Below are positions 1 to 8,930 of a stretch of DNA of 64,000 bases, one piece after another. Numbering within the stretch: the first letter of the stretch is position 1; the number at the start of each line of letters is the position of its first letter. The translations under genes and the position numbers were made by a program. The DNA is from CAWHJB01 sp963698715 (lineage in GTDB: Bacteria; Chloroflexota; Anaerolineae; Anaerolineales; UBA4823), in assembly GCA_963698715.1 (NCBI GenBank), contig CAVORW010000007.1:62001-126000 (forward strand), in the 5' to 3' direction. Under the pieces are notes generated by a model. The model ran no database searches, had not been told where the DNA came from, and worked only from the letters and a program-made list of their open reading frames with translations.

Positions 1-14
1 TGCATTTTACTCAT
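1..14 (-). CDS. Start of a gene running off the window edge
   Basis: An ATG on the minus strand opens the reading M-S-K-M and leaves the window after four codons. It is preceded at good spacing by a Shine-Dalgarno-like TAGGAG (near 20-25), which is the only reason to call it. It lies downstream of the SDR gene on the same strand, so it may be the next gene of the hydrolase-peroxiredoxin-SDR operon. Nothing can be said about the product. Confidence 0.4.
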
Positions 15-142
15 AACTGACTCCTAATAAGGGACGAAGTACGCCAGGATCACATCGGTAAGCTGGCTGAGCTGGGTCGTTTGGATTGGGCCAGAACCGG
101 GTGCTACCCAACTTCGGTAATCGTCAGAACTCCATAATAGAT

Positions 143-847
143 TCAAACTGAAATAGCAACCTGGCTGATCGCCTTGGACGCATCGGAAATTAGAAAGAGA
201 ATGACGTCCGCAATAGATTCTGGAGGTGTCCAGTTGCTAACATCAGCATCTGGCATCTGCTCTCGAAGTTCAGGAGTGTCGATGGTACCTGGGAGCAGGC
301 TGTATACTCGCACGCCATTCTTTTTTAAGCCAGCAGCCAGGCTCTCAGTTAATCTAAGGCCGGCAGCTTTGGCTGCGCTGTAGGCGCCATTGCGGCTGCT
401 GGCTTTCAACGCCGATTGGGCTCCAATGTTCACTATTACACCAGATTCCTGGTTTGCCATAATCGGGGCTACAGCATGAGCGGCTGCCAGGACTGTATGA
501 ACGTGCTGTTTGAACATTCGCGCCAGCACAACTTCTTCCGTATCCTGGACATACATTCCTCCAGCGTAGCCGCCGACCGTGGCGACAAATGCGTCGACGC
601 GGCCAAAATGAGTGTTTGTGCGGTTCACAGCCGTCTGCATGGCTACCAGGCTGGCAGCATCTATGTTTTCGATCATGAGAAACTGGGGGGTTTGCTCCAT
701 CTCTGGGTAGAGCTTGCTCAGCCGCCCGGATTTGTAATCCAATAAGCTCAAATTGGCTCCGGTGGTGGCTAATGCCCTGGTGACGGCCTGTCCGAGTGGT
801 CCTGCAGCGCCGGTCACTACGACTGTTTTATCACTGAAATTATACAT
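143..847 (-). CDS. Short-chain dehydrogenase/reductase (classical SDR)
   Basis: NAD(P)-dependent oxidoreductase of the classical SDR family, cytosolic, substrate unknown. The N-terminal nucleotide-binding motif TGAAGPLG (variant of TGxxxGxG) follows strand beta-1, and the catalytic Y-x-x-x-K is seen as YSAAK after a NIGAQS serine segment. The start is placed at the ATG giving MYNFSDK because a GGAG lies five bases upstream; an open frame extends nine codons further without support. The protein is about 234 residues and ends in AISQVAISV, just before the Gly-rich C-terminal tail that many SDRs have, so the extreme C-terminus may be slightly short. It is the last complete gene of the operon started near 4.14 kb. 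Confidence 0.85.
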   Translation of the reverse strand: MYNFSDKTVVVTGAAGPLGQAVTRALATTGANLSLLDYKSGRLSKLYPEMEQTPQFLMIENIDAASLVAMQTAVNRTNTHFGRVDAFVATVGGYAGGMYVQDTEEVVLARMFKQHVHTVLAAAHAVAPIMANQESGVIVNIGAQSALKASSRNGAYSAAKAAGLRLTESLAAGLKKNGVRVYSLLPGTIDTPELREQMPDADVSNWTPPESIADVILFLISDASKAISQVAISV

Positions 848-1001
848 ACATTCTCCGTCTGGCCCCACTAACACATCTACTTCGACAAAACCTCATTATA
901 AGTTTACCTTAAAGTTAGCCGCTGCCCCAGTGATTGTTAACAAAAAATGTGCAGCCGAACATGTAGCACGAACTGCACATCGAAAGCCAAACTCTTTTCG
1001 A

Positions 1002-1673
1002 TCAGTCCGGCTTCAACCTGTCGAAATACTCGGTTGGATTGCTCTGAGGCTCGCCCTCCGTCTCCACCACTTCTAAGGTTACATTGCGAGCAGCTGGCTC
1101 ATCCAAAGCCGCAATGCAGAGCCGGGCAACATCCGCACGGGTGACCATCCCTGTGATCTTATCCCCTTGTCCGATGAGCAGGCGCTTGATGCCACCTGGA
1201 CTGTCGGTCAGCCCGCCAGGGCGGATGATTGTATAAGCTAGCCCGCTGTCTCGAAGCGTGTGCTCACCCTTCAATTTCCAATCCAGCACACGTCCGAATC
1301 GATTGAGGGGATGATCGGGTTTAGTGACGGCAATCGAAGAAACCAGTACGAAATGCTTGACATCAGCCTGCTGCGCAGCTTGCACCAGATTCGATACACC
1401 GATGTAATCAACCCATTCCGGGCTGTTATCTGTGCCGGGTGAGCGGCTGCCAGTGGAGCAGATGATTGCGTCAACATTTTCCACCACAGTCCGCAAACTT
1501 TCCGGATTGCGGGTGTCGCCAACTATCACTTCGGGTGCGGTTCCAAACATTTGAGCGGCGCGATTTTCATCCCGAACCAGCAAACAGATTTTTTCACCTC
1601 GATCCAATAGCTGGCGAACGATTTGCGTCCCCAGTCCACCTGTTGCACCGGCAACCAGCAGCCTGCGTCTCAT
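1002..1673 (-). CDS. Atypical SDR, NAD(P)H-binding (NmrA/Ycf39-like)
   Basis: A 223-residue Rossmann protein beginning MRRRLLVAGATGGLG, with the GxxGxxG dinucleotide motif near residues 9-14 and the family-typical segment SGLAYTIIRPGGLTD around residues 145-160. Members act as NAD(P)H-dependent reductases or as cofactor-sensing proteins; the substrate cannot be predicted. There is no convincing Y-x-x-x-K pair, which is normal for this atypical group. Its start codon overlaps the stop of the upstream peroxiredoxin-like gene by four bases (ATGA), so the two are translationally coupled. That suggests a joint redox-stress role. Confidence 0.82.
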   Translation of the reverse strand: MRRRLLVAGATGGLGTQIVRQLLDRGEKICLLVRDENRAAQMFGTAPEVIVGDTRNPESLRTVVENVDAIICSTGSRSPGTDNSPEWVDYIGVSNLVQAAQQADVKHFVLVSSIAVTKPDHPLNRFGRVLDWKLKGEHTLRDSGLAYTIIRPGGLTDSPGGIKRLLIGQGDKITGMVTRADVARLCIAALDEPAARNVTLEVVETEGEPQSNPTEYFDRLKPD

Positions 1674-2171
1674 GCTGGTGTCGCCCCACTCAATTCCCGA
1701 TAATCCTGATTAATCTGATCGAGTATGCTCAGCAGTTCTTCATTCGACGGAATATCCGCCATTGAATGGCCGTAATGCCCAAAGCGAGCGATCCCATCCA
1801 TATCGACCACCACCTGGGCAGGCATACGTCCCAATTTAAATAGATTAATTTCTTGCCCGTAGCGTTTCAATACACTATTCTTGGGGTCTGGTAAACCAAC
1901 AAACGGCAGGTTGTTCCTGGAAAAGTATTTTTGGAAGGCATTTGCATTTTCCGGGCCGACCACTACCAATAGGGCATCTCGATCTATAAATTCCTGATAG
2001 TCCTGGCGCAACTGCGCCATATGCGCTTGGCAGAATGGTCAGGTAAAACCACGATTGAAAATGAGAACGACGTTTTGTTGTCCTCTAGAATCTGAGAGTT
2101 CGATAGGTTTGCCCTTGATAATCGGTCAATTGAAAATCAGGTGCAGTTTTATTGATAGCAACTTTTGACAT
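1670..2171 (-). CDS. Peroxiredoxin-like redoxin, candidate UGA-selenocysteine protein, with a 1-nt frameshift
   Basis: AhpC/TSA-type thioredoxin-fold protein expected to reduce peroxides or disulfides. The start is an ATG at 2169-2171 preceded by AGAGGAAG; the frame reads MSKVAINKTAPDFQLTDYQG. It then breaks at a GGG run (plus-strand CCC at 2112-2114). Removing one G restores GKPIELSDSRG and the active site NRGFT-UGA-PFC-QAHMAQL. The UGA (2039-2041) sits where relatives carry the first Cys of RGxxCPFC. The downstream part is perfectly family-like to the stop at 1670. With one base removed the gene is 166 residues, the normal size. Read either as a selenoprotein with an assembly indel or as a gene with two lesions; the clean C-terminus and the SECIS-like hairpin favour the first. 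Confidence 0.72.
2004..2019 (-). promoter_or_regulatory. SECIS-like hairpin downstream of the in-frame UGA
   Basis: On the mRNA strand UGGCGC-AGUU-GCGCCA forms a six-pair perfect stem with a four-base loop. The loop starts 25 bases after the UGA codon and has a G within its first two positions. Bacterial SECIS elements are known to sit about 16-37 bases after the UGA with such a G in the apical loop. The match is to those general rules only. Confidence 0.45.
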
Positions 2172-2244
2172 ATTTACTTCCTCTTGTTGTGATGAATGAT
2201 TCGATGGTTCTCATTAATTTGCAAATTACTGTAATTTTGTCCAG

Positions 2245-3216
2245 CTAATCTTTTGGGAATCTGTCCGTTAGGAAAGTCTCCATCGCTTGCAGCACCGGAA
2301 CGGGGCATTCCTCGTGAGGTACATGTCCACATTCTGGGATCACGACCAGTTCAGCATTCGGGAGCTCGGACGCCAACCGCAGGCTGTCTGCAGTCGGGAC
2401 AATCCTGTCATCATCTCCTGTGATCACCAGAATAGGGAGAGTAAGCTCTTGTAATCTTGACGGTAGATCCTCGCCACCTGAGGCGCGGGTCAGCTCCCAA
2501 AGGGCTCTATCCCAGTTTTCCGCCTGGAGAGGCTTGGTATAACCTGCCCAGACTTCGTCGGTTATCTTGGATGGGTCATGCCAGGCAGACCGTGCGAAGT
2601 CGATGCCCCAATCCTGAATGCGGCGGGCAATTAATGGGCCGATGTGGTCCATCTGAGGCGTTTGCAGCAGCGGCCGAACAAACCCTGGGGCTCCGCCGCC
2701 AGTGTAAACTGCCGGATCAATCAAGATCAGCGCATGCACGCGTTCGGGGTACTTAAGCGCAGACAGGACCGAGATTGTTCCACCGGCCGAATTGCCAACT
2801 AGAACGGCTTTTTGAATTGAAAACTGATTCATCAACTGGATTGTCAGATCGGCTTGTGCTTCGGCTGTGTATGGATTTATGCCTGCCCATTCCAGTGGTC
2901 GTTCGGTCAAGCCGAAAGCAGGGCGATCAAACGCAACGACCAGTCTGCCTGCAGACAGATCGGGTTGTACACCTTGCCAGGAAAACAAGCTGGCGCCAAA
3001 GCCATGCAGCAGGATTAAGGCCGGCTCACCTTGCCCTGAACTTTTATAATGAACCAGGAGGCCGTTAAGCTCGGTAAACTGGCTGTCCGGGTCTGCCAGT
3101 TCTTCTGCGGGGACGGTACCCTCCAGTGGCGGTACAGGAATTAGAAACGGCCCAATCAGCAGCACGCCTATGATGACCACCAGGCTGATTAGCAGCACTT
3201 TCAGGACCTTTTTCAT
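2245..3216 (-). CDS. Membrane-anchored alpha/beta hydrolase
   Basis: Serine hydrolase of the alpha/beta fold, 323 residues. One N-terminal hydrophobic segment (residues about 4-28) should anchor it in the membrane with the catalytic domain outside. The oxyanion motif HGFG is at 71-74, the nucleophile elbow GNSAGG places Ser143, the acid lies in GDDD (268-270) and the base in CGHVP (His298), so the triad is complete. The substrate is unknown; the fold covers esterases, epoxide hydrolases and C-C hydrolases. It is second in the operon started near 4.14 kb, between another hydrolase and the peroxiredoxin-like gene. Confidence 0.85.
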   Translation of the reverse strand: MKKVLKVLLISLVVIIGVLLIGPFLIPVPPLEGTVPAEELADPDSQFTELNGLLVHYKSSGQGEPALILLHGFGASLFSWQGVQPDLSAGRLVVAFDRPAFGLTERPLEWAGINPYTAEAQADLTIQLMNQFSIQKAVLVGNSAGGTISVLSALKYPERVHALILIDPAVYTGGGAPGFVRPLLQTPQMDHIGPLIARRIQDWGIDFARSAWHDPSKITDEVWAGYTKPLQAENWDRALWELTRASGGEDLPSRLQELTLPILVITGDDDRIVPTADSLRLASELPNAELVVIPECGHVPHEECPVPVLQAMETFLTDRFPKD

Positions 3217-3264
3217 TGAGCGGCTCCGTTCAGGCTCGGAAGAGCGCGTCCCAGCGAATCCATT

Positions 3265-4050
3265 CTAACCAGACCCATTTCCAGTAGCGATGCGGATAAG
3301 ATTTTGAACGGTGGCAGTTAAGATCTGCACTTGCTGTTCTTGCCGGCTGATCGTTGCTGGGTTGTCCCCAGGTTGGCTGCCATACCATCCGAACTGGCCA
3401 TGATTACCGCCTTCAACGGTCACCCAGTGTGTATCTGCGGGGAGCTGGGAGGCTGCCCCGAATACTTCAGTGGGGGACGCCATACCATCGGACGTACCCA
3501 AAATGGAAGTGACCACCAGGTTCTGATCCGAGAGATCAATTCCCTCTGCAGGATAGGAAGCCAACAAGATCAAACCTTGGATACTCCCATCATGGCTGTC
3601 AATATAACTGGCTGCCATTGCACCGCCCAGGGAATGCCCCGCCATCGCCCAGTGCTCGATCTGGGGATAGGCCGCAAGCACGCTATCGGCCTGGTTGATG
3701 CCAAAAACAGCCAGATTTAAGGGCATTGGCACGATCACCGCCAGATAACCGTTCTCAGCCAGGGCGCGCATTCCTGGGGCATAAGATCGAGGATCCACCC
3801 GGCCGCCAGGGTAGTAGATCAATCCGATTGTCGGTTCTGTTCCCACAGGTTCAAAAACCAGCCATCGATCGTCGCTGACTTGAACTATCGGATCGCTGTG
3901 CAGGGCATCGATCGCTTCCGGCATAGGTCCAAGCGGGTTGCTGGCCCACACTACAAAGCCGCCAAAAAATAAGCTCAATGCTAAGAGCAGAGCCAGAAGT
4001 AAGCTTAGAATCTGTTTGGTTTTAGAAGTCAGTTGGTTCTTTCTAATCAT
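3265..4050 (-). CDS. Alpha/beta hydrolase (Abhydrolase_5 type), membrane-anchored
   Basis: A 261-residue alpha/beta hydrolase with an N-terminal transmembrane segment (about residues 13-36). The nucleophile elbow GHSLGG gives Ser140, Asp188 is in the GTSDG segment and His217 in GGNHGQF, a complete triad. The short lidless domain resembles the Abhydrolase_5/dienelactone-hydrolase-like group. The reaction is unknown. It is the first gene after the strong promoter at 4135-4163. The next gene is another alpha/beta hydrolase in the same orientation, 48 bases away, but the two sequences differ enough not to be a recent duplication. Confidence 0.83.
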   Translation of the reverse strand: MIRKNQLTSKTKQILSLLLALLLALSLFFGGFVVWASNPLGPMPEAIDALHSDPIVQVSDDRWLVFEPVGTEPTIGLIYYPGGRVDPRSYAPGMRALAENGYLAVIVPMPLNLAVFGINQADSVLAAYPQIEHWAMAGHSLGGAMAASYIDSHDGSIQGLILLASYPAEGIDLSDQNLVVTSILGTSDGMASPTEVFGAASQLPADTHWVTVEGGNHGQFGWYGSQPGDNPATISRQEQQVQILTATVQNLIRIATGNGSG

Positions 4051-4134
4051 AAATCCTTATTGCCCGCCCCAAAAATGCTGATTCAAGAATGGCTCTCCAA
4101 TATTGACGGATATAGTATTCCTTAGACGCGTTAA

Positions 4135-4163
4135 ACTATACCATTATGTTCATGTATTGTCAA
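4135..4163 (-). promoter_or_regulatory. Sigma70-type promoter of the hydrolase-peroxiredoxin-SDR operon
   Basis: On the minus strand TTGACA (4158-4163), a 17-base spacer and TATAGT (4135-4140) give a near-consensus promoter about 85 bases upstream of the hydrolase start at 4050. The -35 lies inside the block CAATACCTTGAC, which occurs again at the same place in the promoter facing the CarH-like gene. Confidence 0.72.
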
Positions 4164-4174
4164 GGTATTGCATA
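4147..4174. promoter_or_regulatory. Three 11-bp-phased TGTnnA-type repeats over the promoter (putative CarH operator)
   Basis: Reading the plus strand, TGTTCA (4147), TGTCAA (4158) and TGCATA (4169) start exactly 11 bp apart and cover the -35 and spacer. Thermus-type CarH is known to bind three tandem 11-bp repeats of consensus nnTnTACAnn; the complement of TGTnnA (TnnACA) fits that core. Binding here is inference. Confidence 0.45.
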
Positions 4175-4202
4175 GATTAAATTGAGTGGACTGGTCCGAT
4201 TA

Positions 4203-4909
4203 TCAGGGGTTGTGGCTGTCCAGGATTGGATGGTAGATCTCCAGTCCATCCAGCCCGGAATCTAAGAATGAAAGCAGATCATTTTCTGTCAGCAGGTCAT
4301 ATCCGTCACAACGAACACCAACTGGATGCGCCAGGACGGCGACGCCCCCGCGGCATGCGCGGCCTGAATTGCATCCTGAGCTGTAAATTGGCTGGTTCTT
4401 ACCCTCGGCCAGAACCGGGCAAAAAGCTCAAAGGCTGAGTTCCAATCTGAGGCGTGACCCCGCCGGCAGAGCGCCTTGATCAATTGGCTGGCCCCCGGAT
4501 AATGCGGGTTTTCAACACTGACATCAAAAATACTGATTGGATATCCAGCCGCGCGCATCAATTCACAGCAGGCAGAAATCCTTTGGCGCAGATCTGCCAT
4601 CAATTCATCACATAGTACTTGCAAGCCATTGTCTTGCGGATTGATAAAATATGCCAAAATGTCGATGTCCTGCCCAAGGCTGGCGGCTAGACCTGGGGCC
4701 TGGCAGCTATCCCAGCGGGCTGTAAATTCAATTCCAGGCCGACCTGTGAAGCGATGAATTGCGCCTCTTGCCAACCATTCATCTTGTCATGATCGGTAAT
4801 CGAGATTGCTTAACCCAATCTCGGCTGCATGGCGGATGATCTCAGCCGGGGAAGCCTGCCCGTCAGAATAGTGACTATGCAAGTGCAGGTCAATGCTTGA
4901 ATTTGGCAT
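4203..4909 (-). pseudogene. PHP-domain phosphoesterase (TrpH/RnaAM-like), frameshifted and truncated
   Basis: The frame starts at an ATG directly after the stop of the AttH-like gene (TAAATG, GGAG upstream) and reads MPNSSIDLHLHSHYSDG, the metal-binding PHP N-terminus. The reading frame is lost near 4801-4804, where ITDHDKMNGW continues in another frame. It is lost again near 4731-4740 and once more at the CCCCC run 4345-4349, after which AVLAHP and GLEIYHP follow. The last frame stops at 4203, about 50-60 residues before the family's C-terminal metal-binding GSDFHG region would end. Members are Mg/Mn nucleotide or RNA-end phosphoesterases. Three shifts plus a missing C-terminus make real decay more likely than sequencing error, though two shifts lie in or beside homopolymers. 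Confidence 0.75.
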
Positions 4910-6121
4910 TTAGAATTCTCCACCCATTGAACCTGAATATCCTGTCAGCTCAACATAACCGCTGCCGCTTACTGGCAGGCCCCGGATGCTGCCACTGATT
5001 TGAACTGCGCCCTCCCAGTAAGCGTAGGAGACATTTAATTCCTGATCAGCCAGGTAGGGTGTCAGATTCAACTCAAGGTCCGCATCTGAGATCTTAATCG
5101 ACCAGCTCGATGGGTAGGTTGCGCCTGAATGGGGGCTTTGCCAGAAATCCAGCACTTCAATAAGAATTTGCTCTTTGTTGAGACTTTGCGTCCTTCCATC
5201 CGGGTAGATGATTGTGCCGCTCGAATAAGGATCGATGCTGCCATCTTCCCGCCGAATTTGGAACACCATTAACTCATTGAATTCCGCAGGTTCACTGGCA
5301 TCGTTTGCTTGAAATTGAACTGCAAACCAATCCCAGCCAATTTGTTGGGCTTCCAATGCGCTGGTGCTGTATTCGTGGTCCATCCAGCTGAACCCTTCAA
5401 CTTCGAATACCTGGCTGCCAGACTGGACCGTACCATTGGATTGCAGGCGGGTCTGGCTGAAATAATATGATGCCTGCCCTGGATCAGCCCCTTTTTTTGA
5501 ATATCCTTGATCGCCTTGCAGCACAGGCCCTTTCAAGTCAACCAGATTCAGGTCGATTGCAAAGGGCAGACCATCCGGTCCTTCAGCCTGAGCCTGCAGC
5601 TGGTAGCTGTCCTGGCCTTGGGCGCGCACCTGCCAGTCCTCCAGCCAGACGTAGTATGGTTCGCTTTGAGCACCGGCTAATCCGGCTGCGCCTCGCGAGA
5701 GCCGTTCGACGGCCCGATATTTCTGACCGGCAACATCGGTGAGAGCAAAGTGAGCCATATATACCTGGCGAGTAGCCCAATCAGATGGTCGTTCGGCCAT
5801 CCGTTCTGCAGGTAGCAGGGCCCTGCGGAAAAATGTCAATTGGTAGCCAAAGTGTTTACCGTCTTGAGTTTTCAGATTGCCGGTGTAATACCACCATTCG
5901 GTTTGGTATTCCGGATGGGGTCCAAAATCCTGGGGAAAGCGGAAGGGTTGAGGAGCAAGGGCCCGTTTGAACCCGCTGATATCCGAGCTGGGCTGGCTTT
6001 GGCGGCTGGTCATAAGGACACTGGCACGCAGCCCAGCTTGTTGCTGGTTGTAGACTCTGCCAACCAGGGCAATGCCTGTTAGGATGAGCAGGGTTGAGAT
6101 GACGATAATTTTTGCTTTCAT
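4910..6121 (-). CDS. AttH-like lipocalin / carotenoid 1,2-hydratase-domain protein
   Basis: A 403-residue exported protein: an N-terminal hydrophobic segment (residues about 3-20) is followed by the family signature HPEYQTEWWYYTGNL and, later, an SWMDHEYSTSAL segment. This is the AttH/CrtC-like double lipocalin fold. Members bind or modify hydrophobic ligands and are encoded with an ABC exporter (AttEFGH). The start is the ATG giving MKAKIIVIS, eight bases after the permease stop; the longer open frame would run into the permease. Immediately upstream is the fused FtsX-type permease and further upstream an ABC ATPase, so the full transporter set is present. The ligand is unknown. Confidence 0.82.
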   Translation of the reverse strand: MKAKIIVISTLLILTGIALVGRVYNQQQAGLRASVLMTSRQSQPSSDISGFKRALAPQPFRFPQDFGPHPEYQTEWWYYTGNLKTQDGKHFGYQLTFFRRALLPAERMAERPSDWATRQVYMAHFALTDVAGQKYRAVERLSRGAAGLAGAQSEPYYVWLEDWQVRAQGQDSYQLQAQAEGPDGLPFAIDLNLVDLKGPVLQGDQGYSKKGADPGQASYYFSQTRLQSNGTVQSGSQVFEVEGFSWMDHEYSTSALEAQQIGWDWFAVQFQANDASEPAEFNELMVFQIRREDGSIDPYSSGTIIYPDGRTQSLNKEQILIEVLDFWQSPHSGATYPSSWSIKISDADLELNLTPYLADQELNVSYAYWEGAVQISGSIRGLPVSGSGYVELTGYSGSMGGEF

Positions 6122-6128
6122 AGTCCGG

Positions 6129-8798
6129 TTATTCTGAGCGGAGCGCCTCAGATGTGAGCATGGCGCCCATTCGCTGGGCAGGGTAGATTCCAGCCAGGAG
6201 AGCCGCCACAACTGCTACAGCCAGGGCCTGGAGGAAGGGCTCCCAGTTGATTTGCATTTGCAAGGTCCAGCCAAAAGATCGCCGGTTGATAATATAAACC
6301 AGGATCAAAGCCAGAGCATAGCCAGTGGGCATTGAAAGCAGGCCCGCGACAGAACCCATCAGGCCTGTTTCAAGCATAATCAGCCCCCACAGCTGGCGCA
6401 CTGTCAACCCGACTGCCCGCAGGATCCCAAGCTCTCTTTGCCGCTCCAGCTCCAGAGATAGCAAAGCGCTTAGCACCCCAATGAAGGCCACAATGGTCGC
6501 CAGCAGCTGCAAAGCGCCGGTGATAGCGAAGGTCCGATCGAAAACGACCAGAACTTCTTCGCGGAGGGCCTGATTTGGCCTTACAAGCAGCTTTTGGATC
6601 GGGCTAAGAGCCGATTGAAGCTCCTTTGCGACTGTTTCGGGATTTTGACCAGGTTCCAGCCGCAGGGCGATGGCAGTTAATTCTTGATCCTGCCAGTTTG
6701 CCCGATATACAGGCAAGGCCATCAGGATAGTTCCCTGGGTAGAAGCATAGTCATAATATATTCCGATGACAGGGAACTCTTTCAACCCCTGATCGGTAAA
6801 TAGTGAAATCGAACCCTGTTGGCGAGCTAAATCGGTCCGGTTGGCGTACGGCTCGGAGATCAGAACGGCCCCGGCAAGCATGGCTTGCCACATCTGCTCG
6901 GCAGGTAAATCGGAGCTCAGGAAGATCCGCTCCTGGGCAACGCTAAAGTTATCCGTGGCTGCGACTTGCGCAAAACCTCCAGGGGAATCGACCTGGACTG
7001 CTCGCAGCACATCCGCCCGGGCAATGCCGGGCCAATTACGCACAGCCTCGATAACGCCGAGGTCCAGATCCGCAGAGGGTTGATTGGCGTTCAGGCTGGG
7101 AGCGGATATATAAATATCACCCTGCAGGGATTGGGCCAGCCAGATAACCACTGTATGCCTGAAACTGCTAACCATCAAACTGACCCCAATGGTGACAGAG
7201 ACAGCGACCATTAAAGCCATCACGGCAATTGAGGTGCGGCTGAGCGAGCTGGTGACATCGCGAGGGGCCATTCGCCCCAAAGCGCCCCAGATCCATCCGA
7301 GCAGTGGAGTGGCCCAGCGCATGAGGGTTCCAGTTGCAATTGGCACTAATAACGCGAACCCAACGATGGTGGCAAACGTCCCGCTGAAACTCACCAGCAG
7401 AGAACGGGTAGGTATAAGCAGCGCAAGTAAACCAGCGGCCAACAGGCCGATCCCCACCAGTGCAGCCACCCGGATCGCCCGACGCGCCTTGGTTTCCAAA
7501 CCAGAACGAGAAAGGGCTGCTCGCGGCGGTACGCTGGCAGCCTCCCAGGCAGGCGGGGCTGCCGTCAGTAACGTTGCCAATATCCCCAGTAAGCTGCCTT
7601 TGACCAGGCTGGCAGGCAGTATTTGCACACCTTGAACGGATACCACGAAGAATAGGTCGTTGATGGTCTGGGTAACCATGCGAACAGCGCCCTGCCCGAG
7701 GAAAATTCCCAGTCCCAGCCCAATTACAGATCCCAGCACGCCGACGACCAGGGCTTCGATGATCACCAGTCCAAATACTTCGCGGCGAGTCACGCCCAGG
7801 CAGCGCAGCGTTCCAAATAGTGGCCGGCGCTGCACGACCGAAAATGTCATCGTGTTATAAATCAGGAACATGCCGACAACCAGCGCCAGCAGGCTGAGGG
7901 CCGTCAGATTGATCCGAAAAGCAGAGGTCATCTGCTCAACCGTACCGGTGCGCGCCTCAACCGGCCTCAGGCGCGCATCTTGTGGCAGAATTGTTTCAAT
8001 GGCCTGGATTGATAGATCGAGCTCGCTGCTGGCCAATCCCCCCAGCGGATCGTTCTCGGGCAGGATCAGGTCAATCCAATCCAGTTTGCCAAGCTTGCCG
8101 GTCAATTCCTGCGCCGTTGAGATATCCGTCAGGAGAATGCTTTCAAGCGCTCTGCGGTTGATCCGATCCGTGTTGGGCGAGGTTTCCAATAAACCGGCCA
8201 CGAAAACGGTTTGCGTGAACCCGCCAATTTCCAGATCAAGATGGCAGCCCATTTCAGATGCCTCGGGGTTAACCCGCTGGGTGGGGCAGGGCCCAATTCC
8301 GTAGCGATTGGCAAGATCCGCTGGCAGTAAGATGGCATCTGGTTGAGTTAGAAAAGTGGTCAGTTCACCCACCGGGGTGCTGAAACTGCCTGCTGGCGGC
8401 CGGCTGGTATTTGTGCCGATGCCTCCGCCTAAGAAATCTCGGAAAGGCGCCTCTGCGAAAGGATCGACACCCAGCAGTTGCAGGGGCACGTCTCCCAGCA
8501 CCGGCGAGGATATATATTGACTGATGATCGGAGCAGCCGCCGAAATCAGTCCTGAGCGCCGCAAGCGGGTATAGACGGTTTCTTCCAGCCCTGAGGGACC
8601 GCCGGTAATTTGGTGGGTGGCTTTGCCTGCGACAGTGGCAGTGCTGAGGTCAAACGCCCGGCTGGCGCTGGCATTTGCCAGGTCTACGGCTACCACAACC
8701 GCCACACCAAGCGAGATGCCCAGCACCATCAAGATGCTTTGCCATGGATGGCGGATCAAGTAGCGCCAACCAATTCTTATTAGGGTTCTCTTAGCCAT
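6129..8798 (-). CDS. FtsX/MacB-type ABC transporter permease (AttF-AttG-like fusion)
   Basis: An 889-residue permease with an N-terminal transmembrane helix (residues about 17-40), a large extracytoplasmic MacB-like domain, an FtsX block of three helices (about 295-430), further helices near 440-490, a second periplasmic domain, and a second C-terminal FtsX block (about 760-885). This duplicated layout equals two fused permease halves. It should form the membrane part of an exporter with the ATPase at 10140-10826. The adjacent AttH-like gene suggests the cargo is lipid-like. The start ATG is at 8798; no strong SD is visible. Confidence 0.87.
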   Translation of the reverse strand: MAKRTLIRIGWRYLIRHPWQSILMVLGISLGVAVVVAVDLANASASRAFDLSTATVAGKATHQITGGPSGLEETVYTRLRRSGLISAAAPIISQYISSPVLGDVPLQLLGVDPFAEAPFRDFLGGGIGTNTSRPPAGSFSTPVGELTTFLTQPDAILLPADLANRYGIGPCPTQRVNPEASEMGCHLDLEIGGFTQTVFVAGLLETSPNTDRINRRALESILLTDISTAQELTGKLGKLDWIDLILPENDPLGGLASSELDLSIQAIETILPQDARLRPVEARTGTVEQMTSAFRINLTALSLLALVVGMFLIYNTMTFSVVQRRPLFGTLRCLGVTRREVFGLVIIEALVVGVLGSVIGLGLGIFLGQGAVRMVTQTINDLFFVVSVQGVQILPASLVKGSLLGILATLLTAAPPAWEAASVPPRAALSRSGLETKARRAIRVAALVGIGLLAAGLLALLIPTRSLLVSFSGTFATIVGFALLVPIATGTLMRWATPLLGWIWGALGRMAPRDVTSSLSRTSIAVMALMVAVSVTIGVSLMVSSFRHTVVIWLAQSLQGDIYISAPSLNANQPSADLDLGVIEAVRNWPGIARADVLRAVQVDSPGGFAQVAATDNFSVAQERIFLSSDLPAEQMWQAMLAGAVLISEPYANRTDLARQQGSISLFTDQGLKEFPVIGIYYDYASTQGTILMALPVYRANWQDQELTAIALRLEPGQNPETVAKELQSALSPIQKLLVRPNQALREEVLVVFDRTFAITGALQLLATIVAFIGVLSALLSLELERQRELGILRAVGLTVRQLWGLIMLETGLMGSVAGLLSMPTGYALALILVYIINRRSFGWTLQMQINWEPFLQALAVAVVAALLAGIYPAQRMGAMLTSEALRSE

Positions 8799-8930
8799 TT
8801 TGTTTAATTACCGTTAAAAACCCAATATAACCAGGTTCTGATATCGCCAGAATATTGCAGGTGATCAGCTCTTTGAGTTTTTTAGATCGCCCATATGCCC
8901 AAAGTCATTCGCAAGCCCCGAGCAGCATCG

